Origin: Planctomycetota bacterium
Lineage (GTDB): Bacteria; Planctomycetota; UBA1135; UBA2386
Assembly (NCBI GenBank): GCA_016235155.1
Contig: JACRLW010000069.1
Span: 1 to 64,000, forward strand
Length of the DNA: 64,000 nucleotides
Direction of reading: 5' to 3'
Shown one piece after another: positions 30,347-38,685 of this stretch. Made by a program: the position numbers and the translations under genes. The notes under the pieces were generated by a model. That model was given only the letters and a program-made list of their open reading frames with translations. It made no database searches and was not told the DNA's origin. Numbering within the stretch: position 1 is the stretch's first letter; each line of letters starts with the position of its first letter.

Positions 30347-31393
30347 TCAGTCGAACTGCACGACCGCTGCGCGCGTCGTCAACAAGCTCCCCGTCGGGTT
30401 GGTCGGCGTGCCGGTCACGAGCGAACCGACGGGGAACGCGGGCGCCATCGCTTCGACGCGATAGCTCAGGCCGTTGCTGCCCGCGACCGGGATCGGCCAG
30501 GGCGAGCCGGCGTCGACCGCGAACATCTGCATCTCGAGGTTCACGCCGAGCCACAACGGATTCGACGGCACCTGGAACCACGGCTCAGCCCTGCCGGTCG
30601 CGTCGCTGGTCGTCGTGAGGCTCGCCGCGGGGTCGGGCCACAGCGTGGTGCAGAGCCCCGGCACGTTGGTGTTGAGCGGTAGGAAGCCGACGAGCCACGC
30701 GCAAGATGCCGAGGTCGGTGCGCCGAGCGCGGTGACCTTCACCGTGTAGGCGCCGAGTCCGCCGAGGTTCTGCCCGCTGCCGCGCAGTTCGAACTCGCCG
30801 CTCGTCGACGTCGGGCAACCGATGCCCCGCATGTCGAACGCGCACCAGGAGAACAGCGGGAAGCCCGACTGCGCCGCGTCGAGGTTCACCCGCTGCACGT
30901 CGCTGGTCGCGGTCGTCGTCGCGTCCCACAGGAAGGCGCCCGTGCCGGCATAGAACCAACCCGAGTGCGGCAACCGGAAGTCGAGCGGCGACGGTGCGGA
31001 GCGCGCAGGCACCGCCCACGAGGGCGGCGTGGCGACGGTGCCGCTGAACACGGTCGTCGCGTTGCCGGTCGCGTTGCTGGCGAACATGTTCGTCGCCGCC
31101 CCGATCCCGACCGAGTCCGCGATCACGAGCGACAGCGTGATCGTCTTGCCCGGCACCGCCGCGTGCGCCGCCCCGTTGCTGATGCCGTCGCGCCGGAACG
31201 TGATCCCCGTGAAGAGCTGCGGCGCACCGACCAGATCGCCGTGGATCTGCTGCATGCGCGACGGCTGCGAGAAGACGTACGGCATCGACAGGTCGCCTTC
31301 GCGCGTGGCGTAGAACAGCGACGGCGAGACGGTCTGGGCGAAGAGGGGGAGGCTCGTGGCGAGGGTGAGGGCGGCGGTGAGCGCGGTCGTCAT
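30347..31393 (-). CDS. Secreted hypothetical protein with C-terminal module
   Basis: MTTALTAALTLATSLPLFAQTVSPSLFYATREGDLSMPYVFSQPSRMQQIHGDL...; typical repeated C-terminal segment (VPGLCTTLWPDPAASLTTTSDATGRAE...). Confidence 0.7.
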   Translation of the reverse strand: MTTALTAALTLATSLPLFAQTVSPSLFYATREGDLSMPYVFSQPSRMQQIHGDLVGAPQLFTGITFRRDGISNGAAHAAVPGKTITLSLVIADSVGIGAATNMFASNATGNATTVFSGTVATPPSWAVPARSAPSPLDFRLPHSGWFYAGTGAFLWDATTTATSDVQRVNLDAAQSGFPLFSWCAFDMRGIGCPTSTSGEFELRGSGQNLGGLGAYTVKVTALGAPTSASCAWLVGFLPLNTNVPGLCTTLWPDPAASLTTTSDATGRAEPWFQVPSNPLWLGVNLEMQMFAVDAGSPWPIPVAGSNGLSYRVEAMAPAFPVGSLVTGTPTNPTGSLLTTRAAVVQFD

Positions 31394-31449
31394 GGCGTTC
31401 GGCGGAGCGGAGCGGCGAGGCAGCATAGCTGTGCGCTTCGCTTCGAAGG

Positions 31450-32100
31450 TCACGCCGGCCCCGGTGCCCCCGGCGAGGTCGTCAACCCGCCCGCGCGCGC
31501 GAGACCGAGCAGCCACTCGAGCGTCGCGCCGGTGCGACCCGCGAGCGTGCGCGTGCCCCAGACCACCGCGAGGACGTGGCGCGAGTTCGCGTCGACCTTG
31601 GTGCGCTGCGCGTCCTTGACGGCGTTGGCGCAGGGACCCTTCGCGTCGCTGAGACAGAGCAGGTCGGCGACGGCGATGTCCTGGCCCGAAGCGTTGAAGA
31701 CGTACCGCGCATCCGGCGGAGCGATGGTGATGCGCAGGGGCGGCAGCGCGCGGTCGAGATCGACGATGCTGATCGGCAGGCCGGAATGCAGCGAGACCGC
31801 GTTGCCGAGGTCGACCACCGCATGGATCGGCTGGAGCGTGCCGGCCTCGCTTGCGCGGAGCAGGTACTCGGACGACGGCTTGTTGCGCCCCGTCGGCTTG
31901 AAGCCGTCGTGCCGCAGGAGATCGCGCACCGCCGCGCGGACATGGTCGTCGGCGCGCAACGGCGCCGCCGCGCCGTGGTGGAGCAGGGCGCGCCACACGT
32001 CCGGAGTGTGGAAGCCGCCCGGTGACGACGGCAGTTCGAGGACGACCAGTCCCGCGTCGAGCAGCGGGTGCTCGTCGATGGCGACGAAGGGCGCGTGCAT
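31450..32100 (-). CDS. B3/B4 (Phe-tRNA synthetase-like) domain protein
   Basis: TLQPIHAVVDLGNAVSLHSGLPISIVDLDR...FNASGQDIAVADLLCLSDAKGPCANAVKDAQRTKV. Confidence 0.8.
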   Translation of the reverse strand: MHAPFVAIDEHPLLDAGLVVLELPSSPGGFHTPDVWRALLHHGAAAPLRADDHVRAAVRDLLRHDGFKPTGRNKPSSEYLLRASEAGTLQPIHAVVDLGNAVSLHSGLPISIVDLDRALPPLRITIAPPDARYVFNASGQDIAVADLLCLSDAKGPCANAVKDAQRTKVDANSRHVLAVVWGTRTLAGRTGATLEWLLGLARAGGLTTSPGAPGPA

Positions 32101-32167
32101 CGCGCGAAGGCTACGCAGTCCCGCACCGCTGGCGAAGTGCTCGGACCTTGTGCAAGCTGCTCCGCCG

Positions 32168-33835
32168 ATGCGCGCCGTCTTCCAGCTCCTCGCCGTGATC
32201 GCGTTCCTCGCGAGCGCCGCCCTTGCCCAGGTCAGCGTCTACTTCGATCAACCGGGCATGCGGTTGCGCAGCGGTACCGCGACGCAGAACGGCGCGCGGT
32301 GGACGGTGACGCTGACGATGGAGAACGACAACGCGAACGCGTCGCTGCCGTCCAGCTATCGCCGATGGTGGGGATGCGGGATCCGCGGACTCAGTCCCTC
32401 CGGCACGACCCTCGACGTGTCGGTCACGAACTCCGGTTACACGGACGTCATCCTGCCGGTGTGGAGCAGCAGCGCCGACGGCGTGAGCTTCGGATCGTGG
32501 TCGCGCCTGCCGACGAGCGCCACGCCGACGCGCTCCGGCACGACGCATCGCTTCACGGTGACGACGCCACCGGGCGCCGTCGACGTGCGCATGGCGAAGT
32601 ACTTCCCGTACTCCATCGAGGAGAAGGACGCGCTGCTCGCGTCGATCGTCGCGTCGGGGCTCGGCACCGTGCAGACGCTGGGGAGCTCGCGGCAGGGTCG
32701 CCCGATCCAGCTCGCGTCGCTCACCGATCCGCGCGTGCCGCTCACGCGGAAGCGTCGGGTCTGGATCCATGCCGGCATCCACCCGGCCGAAACGACGAGC
32801 TACTTCGTCGTCGAGGGCATCGTGCAGGAACTGCGGTCCGGATCGCCGCTCGCGCGACTCGTGCTCGCGAGCCTCGTCGTCGACGTCGTGCCGATGAGCA
32901 ACCCCGACGGCGTCGCTCTCGGCAACTACCGCACGAACGCGGCGAGCGTCAATCTCGAGAACGAGTGGGGCGCGCCGTACGCGTCGACGCAGCCGGAGAT
33001 CGTCGCGATGCGCACCGCGATCGAATCACGCATGGGCACGATCGCGGCGCCGGGCACAGCACCGATCGACGTCCTGCTCAACCTGCACAGCTCTCATGGC
33101 CTCTCGTGGCCGTTCCACTTCCAGCACGTCGCGAACCCGAACTTCGACCTCGCGACGAACGACAGCGGGGTGATCCCCGAGGTCAACGCGCGAGAGGGCG
33201 CATGGATCGCGGCGTTCCGCGCAGCGAGTCCCTTCGTCGCCGCCGGCGCGACGCAATCGAGCACGCTCAGCCCGCCGGCGCGGCCCTTCGTCGAAGCGAT
33301 GGTGCACGACCGCTGGAGCCTGTCGCCGACCTGGCGCGCGACCGAGCAGCCGGTGATGGCGATCACCTTCGAGGGGACCTATGGCCCCGCGCCCGGCGCG
33401 ACCTGGAACACGCCGGCCGATTGGCGCCTGTGCGGCCGCCAACTCGTCGCCGCGCTCGCCGACTTCCTCGACGTCCTGCCCGGCGGCGTCTGGATCGACG
33501 ACCTCTCGCACTGCGGTCCGGCCGCGCTGACCGCGGCGTTCCTGCCCGCGGGCGCGCGCGTCGACCTGACCGCGGCGGGTACGCCCGGCGATCTCGCGGG
33601 CGTGTTCGTCCTCGGCCTCACCGCGCAGGCGATCCCGCTGCCGGCGCTCGGCTGCACGCTGCGCACCGAGCCGCTGTTGGTGATCGGCGCCCCGCTCGAC
33701 GCCGCCGGGAGAGCGTCGCTCGCGCTCGTCCCGCCGCCCGGTTTCACCGCGGTGCGAACGCAGGCCGCGCTGCTGGGCGCGAGCGGGACCTCGTTCACGA
33801 CGAGCAACCTGCTCGAACTGCTCGTCGTGCGCTGA
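32168..33835 (+). CDS. Secreted M14-family zinc carboxypeptidase with C-terminal module
   Basis: VWIHAGIHPAETTSYFVVEGIVQEL (HxxE), LLNLHSSHG, signal peptide MRAVFQLLAVIAFLASAALAQ. Confidence 0.88.
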   Translation: MRAVFQLLAVIAFLASAALAQVSVYFDQPGMRLRSGTATQNGARWTVTLTMENDNANASLPSSYRRWWGCGIRGLSPSGTTLDVSVTNSGYTDVILPVWSSSADGVSFGSWSRLPTSATPTRSGTTHRFTVTTPPGAVDVRMAKYFPYSIEEKDALLASIVASGLGTVQTLGSSRQGRPIQLASLTDPRVPLTRKRRVWIHAGIHPAETTSYFVVEGIVQELRSGSPLARLVLASLVVDVVPMSNPDGVALGNYRTNAASVNLENEWGAPYASTQPEIVAMRTAIESRMGTIAAPGTAPIDVLLNLHSSHGLSWPFHFQHVANPNFDLATNDSGVIPEVNAREGAWIAAFRAASPFVAAGATQSSTLSPPARPFVEAMVHDRWSLSPTWRATEQPVMAITFEGTYGPAPGATWNTPADWRLCGRQLVAALADFLDVLPGGVWIDDLSHCGPAALTAAFLPAGARVDLTAAGTPGDLAGVFVLGLTAQAIPLPALGCTLRTEPLLVIGAPLDAAGRASLALVPPPGFTAVRTQAALLGASGTSFTTSNLLELLVVR

Positions 33836-33890
33836 GCGCGGCGCGATGCGCCGCAGGGCAATCCCGGGCGTCCGATGCGGCTCGCCGGGT

Positions 33891-33919
33891 TTGACAGCGT
33901 GAACGCGTCGGTCTACGAG
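33891..33919 (+). promoter_or_regulatory. Possible sigma70-type promoter for the trp operon
   Basis: TTGACA (33891-33896), 17-nt spacer, TACGAG (33914-33919). The -10 match is weak and overlaps the leader peptide SD, so the assignment is tentative. Confidence 0.3.
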
Positions 33920-33930
33920 GTGCGACCTTC

Positions 33931-34020
33931 ATGCACGCGTTCACGACGTCCCGAGACTCTGCCTGGCGCTGGTGGTGGAACCATGCGCGGGTCACCGGGC
34001 TCGTCGCGATCATGAGCTGA
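33931..34020 (+). CDS. trpL: trp leader peptide (29 aa, MHAFTTSRDSAWRWWWNHARVTGLVAIMS*)
   Basis: Direct translation from ATG 33931 to TGA 34020; codons 12-16 = TGG CGC TGG TGG TGG; GAGGTG upstream at SD-like distance; 91 nt before trpE. Confidence 0.88.
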   Translation: MHAFTTSRDSAWRWWWNHARVTGLVAIMS

Positions 34021-34059
34021 TCGATCGACACCCGAGGCGACCCGCGAGCGGGCCGCCTC
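33966..34059 (+). promoter_or_regulatory. trp attenuator with alternative hairpins 1:2, 2:3 and 3:4
   Basis: 1:2 GCGCTGGT (33966-33973) with ACCATGCGC (33980-33988, one bulge); 2:3 CGCGGGTC (33986-33993) with GACCCGCG (34039-34046), perfect 8 bp; 3:4 GAGGCG-A-CCCG (34034-34044) with CGGG-C-CGCCTC (34049-34059), loop CGAG. No U-tract follows. Confidence 0.75.
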
Positions 34060-34111
34060 CACGGGTTCACGGGGAGTCGGTCCGCCGCGGCCAGTCGGAG
34101 CACCGGCCGCA

Positions 34112-35665
34112 ATGGACCCAGAGACCCACCTGAACGCGACTGCGAAGCGCGTGCGACTCGAATGCACGCCGCTCGAGCGCAGTCTGTCCCTCGACGGCTG
34201 TGCCGAGCCGCTGACGGTCACGCAACGTCTGCGCGAGCTCGGCACCGGCGCAGGCTCGGTGCTCTTCGAGAGCGGGGACTTCGACGGCGCGCTTCCCACG
34301 CTGCGCTGGTCGTTCGTGGTCGCGCGCGCCCTGGTCCGGCTCCGACTGCGGTCGGGCACCTGGCGCGTCGAGCCGTCGTGCGATTCGGGTCGTGAGGTCG
34401 CGGCGATCCTCCGCTCGCGCGCGGAGATCGCCGCGGAACCCTGCGCGGCGCACGACGACGGGTCGCGCCTGCGCGCGTCGTCGTCGCTCGATTTGCTGCG
34501 CGACGCCTCGATGGTGCTGCGCGACGTGCGGCCCGCGACACTGCCGCCGGGGGTGTTCGGAGCGATCGCCTACGACTTCGTCGACGCCTTCGAGGAGCTC
34601 GGGCCGCGCAAGCCCGACCCGCTCGACGAGCCCGACGCTTCGTTCGTGCTCGTGCAGGACGTGATCGTGTTCGACCACGCGAAGCGGCGCGTGCACCTGA
34701 TCGCGCGCGGTCTTCCGCACGAGACGCTCGACGACGTGCGCGCACGACTCTTTGCACTCGAGCAGGCGGTGCGGCCGGGCGAAGCGACGCGCACGCTCGC
34801 GCGACGCGAACCACGGCTGTCCACCGGCGACGCCGACGAGGCGGAGTTCATCGAGGCGGTGCAGTGCGTGAAGCGCCACATCGTCGCCGGCGACGTCTTC
34901 CAGGCGGTCCTGTCGCGGCGGGTCGTGGTCGAGAGCGCCGCACCGCCGCTCGAGGTCTACCGGGCGCTGCGGCAGGAGAACCCGTCGCCGTACATGTTCT
35001 GCCTCGAACTCGAGCCGGGCTCACTGCTCGGCGCCTCGCCCGAGACCTTTCTCCGCGTCGAGGACGGCGACGTCGAGATCCGGCCGATCGCGGGCACGGC
35101 ACTGCGCGCGCGCCGAGCGGACGGCAACCTCGACGACGAGCGCGATCGACGTCTCGCGCTCGCGCTGCTCCTCGACGAGAAGGAACTCGCGGAGCACATG
35201 ATGCTCGTCGATCTGGCGCGCAACGACGTGGCCCGGGTGTCCGTACCGGGGACGACGCGCGTCGTCGAAGCGCTGGCGATCGAGCGCTATGCGCACGTGC
35301 AGCATCTCGTCAGTCGCGTGCGCGGTCGTCTGCGCCCCGGACTCGACGCGCTGCATGCGTACCGCGCGGCCGCGAACACCGGAACGCTCACCGGTGCGCC
35401 GAAGCCGCGCGCGATGCGCCTCCTGCGCGAACTCGAACCGACCGCGCGCGGCTTCTACGGTGGCGCCGTCGGCTATCTGCTCGCGGACGGTCGCTTCGAC
35501 TCGTGCATCGCGATCCGCAGCCTGCGCGGCAAGGACGGCAGGTACGTGGTGCAGAGCGGGGCGGGGATCGTCCACGACAGCGATCCGGCGCGGGAGTTCG
35601 CGGAGACCTGCCACAAGGCCCGCGCCTGCCTGACTGCAGTGGCGATGGCGGAGGGCCGGCCATGA
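34112..35665 (+). CDS. trpE: Anthranilate synthase component I
   Basis: SVLFESGDFDG, DVFQAVLSRRV, SPYMFCLELEPGSLLGASPETFLRVEDG, RPIAGTALRAR, NTGTLTGAPKPRAM, FYGGAVGYL. Confidence 0.96.
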   Translation: MDPETHLNATAKRVRLECTPLERSLSLDGCAEPLTVTQRLRELGTGAGSVLFESGDFDGALPTLRWSFVVARALVRLRLRSGTWRVEPSCDSGREVAAILRSRAEIAAEPCAAHDDGSRLRASSSLDLLRDASMVLRDVRPATLPPGVFGAIAYDFVDAFEELGPRKPDPLDEPDASFVLVQDVIVFDHAKRRVHLIARGLPHETLDDVRARLFALEQAVRPGEATRTLARREPRLSTGDADEAEFIEAVQCVKRHIVAGDVFQAVLSRRVVVESAAPPLEVYRALRQENPSPYMFCLELEPGSLLGASPETFLRVEDGDVEIRPIAGTALRARRADGNLDDERDRRLALALLLDEKELAEHMMLVDLARNDVARVSVPGTTRVVEALAIERYAHVQHLVSRVRGRLRPGLDALHAYRAAANTGTLTGAPKPRAMRLLRELEPTARGFYGGAVGYLLADGRFDSCIAIRSLRGKDGRYVVQSGAGIVHDSDPAREFAETCHKARACLTAVAMAEGRP

Positions 35666-36279
35666 GACCCGCGCGTGTGTTCGTCCTGGATCAGCAAGAC
35701 AGCTTCGTGCACATCCTCGCGGACCAGATCGCGACCCTCGATTGCGAGGTCGAAGTCCACCGCGCCGACGTCTCGTGCCGGCAGCTCGAGACGCTGCTCG
35801 ACGATCGCGCCGCGGACCTCCTGGTCCTGTCTCCGGGCCCAGGCCACCCGCGCGACGCCGAGCCGGCGCTCGGCTTCCTCCGCGGCGATGCATCGCTGCC
35901 GGTCCTCGGCGTGTGCCTCGGGCATCAGACCATGGCGATCGCCTGCGGCGGCGAGGTCGGTCGCGCCCCGCGACCTGTGCACGGCAAGCGCTCGCGCGTG
36001 CGTCGCATCGAGCATCCCTGGTTCGACGGCGTGCCGAGTGAGTTCGACGTCGGTCGCTACCACAGCCTCTGCGTGACGAGCGTGCCGGCCGAGCTCGAAG
36101 TCCTCGCGACGACGTTCGACGGCCCGCACGAGGTCGTCATGGCGATGGCGCACCGCACCCGACCCTGGCTGTCGCTCCAGTTCCATCCCGAGTCCTGTCT
36201 CACTCCCGAGGGCGGGATCCTGCTCCGGAACGCGCTCCGGCTCCTTTGCCCGGCGAGCGCGAGGGAAGGCGAACCATGA
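35662..36279 (+). CDS. trpG: Anthranilate synthase component II (glutamine amidotransferase)
   Basis: LLVLSPGPGHP, PVLGVCLGHQTMAIACGG, LQFHPESCLTPEG; ATGA overlap with trpE. Confidence 0.96.
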   Translation: MRPARVFVLDQQDSFVHILADQIATLDCEVEVHRADVSCRQLETLLDDRAADLLVLSPGPGHPRDAEPALGFLRGDASLPVLGVCLGHQTMAIACGGEVGRAPRPVHGKRSRVRRIEHPWFDGVPSEFDVGRYHSLCVTSVPAELEVLATTFDGPHEVVMAMAHRTRPWLSLQFHPESCLTPEGGILLRNALRLLCPASAREGEP

Positions 36280-37316
36280 TCCTGACCGAACTCACGAGAC
36301 TGTTGCTCGACGGACGTCGACTCGAACCGGCGCGCCTCGAAGACGCGCTGCATGTCGTGATGCGCGGCGAAGCCGAGCCGATTCCGCTGGCCGGATTCCT
36401 GTGCGCACTCGCCTCGCGCCCGGTCGACGGCTCGCTGCTCGCCGCCGCGGCGCGCGTGCTGCGGTCACACGGCGGACGCGTCCGCGCGCAGGTCCGTCCG
36501 CTGATCGACACCTGCGGCACCGGCGGCGACGGTTCGGGGAGCTTCAACGTCTCGACGGCGACGGCATGCGTGCTCGCCGCGGCCGGAGCCGCGGTGGCGA
36601 AGCACGGCAACCGCGGGGTGTCGTCCTCGGTGGGAAGCGCCGACGTGCTGGAGGCATGCGGCGCGCGTCTCGCACTCGAGCCCGCACAGGCCTGCCGCCT
36701 TCTCGACGCGACCGGCTTCGTGTTCCTGTTCGCTCCGGCATTCCATCCGGCGATGCGGCACGTCGCACCGGTGCGGAAGGCGCTCGGCGTGCGCACGATC
36801 TTCAACCTGCTCGGCCCGCTCGCGAATCCGGCGGGCGCCGATCACCAGGTCGTGGGTGTCTACGACCCGGCCCTGACTCGTCCGATCGCCGAGGCACTGC
36901 GTGAACTCGGCACGAAGCAGGCGCTGGTCGTCCACTGCGACGGCCTCGACGAGATCGGCCTGCACGCGATCAGCGTCGGGCACCGTGTCCGCCGCGGTGC
37001 CATCGAGGAGTACCGGCTGGACCCCGCGGCGCTCGGGCTGGCGCCCGCACCGATCGCCGCGCTGCGCGGCGGCGACGCGACACGCAACGCCGAGCTGCTG
37101 CGGGAGGCGCTCGACGATCGCGGCGGACCACGCTCGGACGTCGTCGCGCTCAACTCGGCGGCCACACTCGAACTGATCGGGCGTGCGTCCGATCTGCGCG
37201 AGGGACTCACGCTCGCGCGAGGACTGATGAGCAGCGGGCGCGCACGCCGGGCTCTCGAGCGCTACTGCGAGTCCAGTTCCCGCATCGGCGAGGAGGACGT
37301 CCGCGCATGTTCCTGA
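36276..37316 (+). CDS. trpD: Anthranilate phosphoribosyltransferase
   Basis: DTCGTGGDGSGSFNVSTA, KHGNRGVSSSVGSADVLEACG, NLLGPLANPAGADHQVVGVYDP. Confidence 0.96.
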   Translation: MILTELTRLLLDGRRLEPARLEDALHVVMRGEAEPIPLAGFLCALASRPVDGSLLAAAARVLRSHGGRVRAQVRPLIDTCGTGGDGSGSFNVSTATACVLAAAGAAVAKHGNRGVSSSVGSADVLEACGARLALEPAQACRLLDATGFVFLFAPAFHPAMRHVAPVRKALGVRTIFNLLGPLANPAGADHQVVGVYDPALTRPIAEALRELGTKQALVVHCDGLDEIGLHAISVGHRVRRGAIEEYRLDPAALGLAPAPIAALRGGDATRNAELLREALDDRGGPRSDVVALNSAATLELIGRASDLREGLTLARGLMSSGRARRALERYCESSSRIGEEDVRACS

Positions 37317-38074
37317 AGTCGATCGTCGCGGCGTCGCAACGCCGCGCGGACGAGATCCCGGATCGGCGTCGGCGCGAGGCGGTCGACGGCCCGACGTCGC
37401 GGCCTCGGTCGTTTCGCGACGCCATCGCCGGTCGCGAGCGACTGTCGCTGATCGCGGAGTGGAAGCGCCACAGCCCGAGTCGCGGCCCGATGCCGCTCCG
37501 GCTCGATCTCGAGGCGCAACTGCGCGCGTACGAGGACGGCGGTGCGGCGGCGCTGAGCGTCCTGACCGAGCCGGATCAGTTCGGAGGTTCGCTCGACGAC
37601 CTGAGGCGCGCGAGCGCATCCAGTCGCTTGCCGATCTTGCGCAAGGACTTCCTCGTCGATCCGCGGCAGGTGATCGAAGCTGCGCATTGCGGCGCGTCGG
37701 CTGCACTGTTGATCGTCCGCGTCCTCGACCGCGGAGCGCTCGCCGAGTGCGTCGCGGCCTGCGAGGAGTGCCGCATCGACGCATTGATCGAAAGCCATGA
37801 CGAGCGGGAGCTCGCGTGCGCGCTCGGGTTCGATCACGCGATCCTCGGCGTGAACAACCGCGATCTCGACTCGCTGCGTCTGGAGCCAACCCGCGCGCTG
37901 CGCCTGCTCCCGCGCGTTCCGAGCGATCGCATCGTCGTCGCCGAGAGCGGCTACCGATCGGCGGGCGACGTCGCTCCCCTGCTCGGACTCGCCGATGCCG
38001 TTCTGGTCGGGCACGCGCTGCTCGACGGAGTCGCACCGACCTCCTTCCTGCACTCCGGCCGGGTGGAGCCATGA
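37307..38074 (+). CDS. trpC: Indole-3-glycerol phosphate synthase
   Basis: LIAEWKRHSPSRG, ALSVLTEPDQFGG, LPILRKDFLVDPRQVIEAAHCGASAALLIV, LGVNNRDLDS, VAESGYRSAGDV. Confidence 0.96.
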   Translation: MFLKSIVAASQRRADEIPDRRRREAVDGPTSRPRSFRDAIAGRERLSLIAEWKRHSPSRGPMPLRLDLEAQLRAYEDGGAAALSVLTEPDQFGGSLDDLRRASASSRLPILRKDFLVDPRQVIEAAHCGASAALLIVRVLDRGALAECVAACEECRIDALIESHDERELACALGFDHAILGVNNRDLDSLRLEPTRALRLLPRVPSDRIVVAESGYRSAGDVAPLLGLADAVLVGHALLDGVAPTSFLHSGRVEP

Positions 38075-38685
38075 CCCGACCGCACGTGAAGATCTGTGGA
38101 TTGCGCCGCATCGAGGACGCCGCCCTCGCCGTCGAGTCGGGTGCTCGGGCGCTCGGTTGCGTGCTCGCCTCGGATTCGCCGCGCAGGGCATCGACGAGCG
38201 AGGCCCGCGCGCTGGTCACGGCCTTCGGGGACCACATGCCCGTCGTGCTCGTGTTCCGCGGTGCTACGCGTGACGAAGTGCTCCAGGCCTGCGAACGGAC
38301 CGGCGCGCGCGAAGTGCAACTGCACGAGAGCCCCGAATCCCTGTGCCTCGAGCTCGAGGAACGCGCGCTACGCGTGTGGCGTGTGCTCGGAGTCGAAGGC
38401 ACGGCGCTCCCGACCCCGTGCGTGACTCCCGACGCGACCCGCCCGCTCGTGCTCGACAGCGCCCACGGCGGCAGCGGTCGCAGCTTCGACTGGTCGCTGC
38501 TGTCGCAAGTGCCGCATCCCGGGGTGTTCGTCGCCGGCGGCATCACACCGGACAACGTGGCTGCGCTCTGTGCGCACGATCCGTACGGGATCGATCTGTC
38601 GAGCGGCGTGGAATCGGCTCCCGGCGTGAAGGACGGCGCGCGGATGCGTGCGCTGTTCGCCAACCTGAAGGCGGCCCACCGATGA
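38071..38685 (+). CDS. trpF: Phosphoribosylanthranilate isomerase
   Basis: HVKICGLRRIEDA, REVQLHESPE, PGVFVAGGITPDNVAAL, GIDLSSGVESAPGVKD. Confidence 0.95.
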   Translation: MTRPHVKICGLRRIEDAALAVESGARALGCVLASDSPRRASTSEARALVTAFGDHMPVVLVFRGATRDEVLQACERTGAREVQLHESPESLCLELEERALRVWRVLGVEGTALPTPCVTPDATRPLVLDSAHGGSGRSFDWSLLSQVPHPGVFVAGGITPDNVAALCAHDPYGIDLSSGVESAPGVKDGARMRALFANLKAAHR

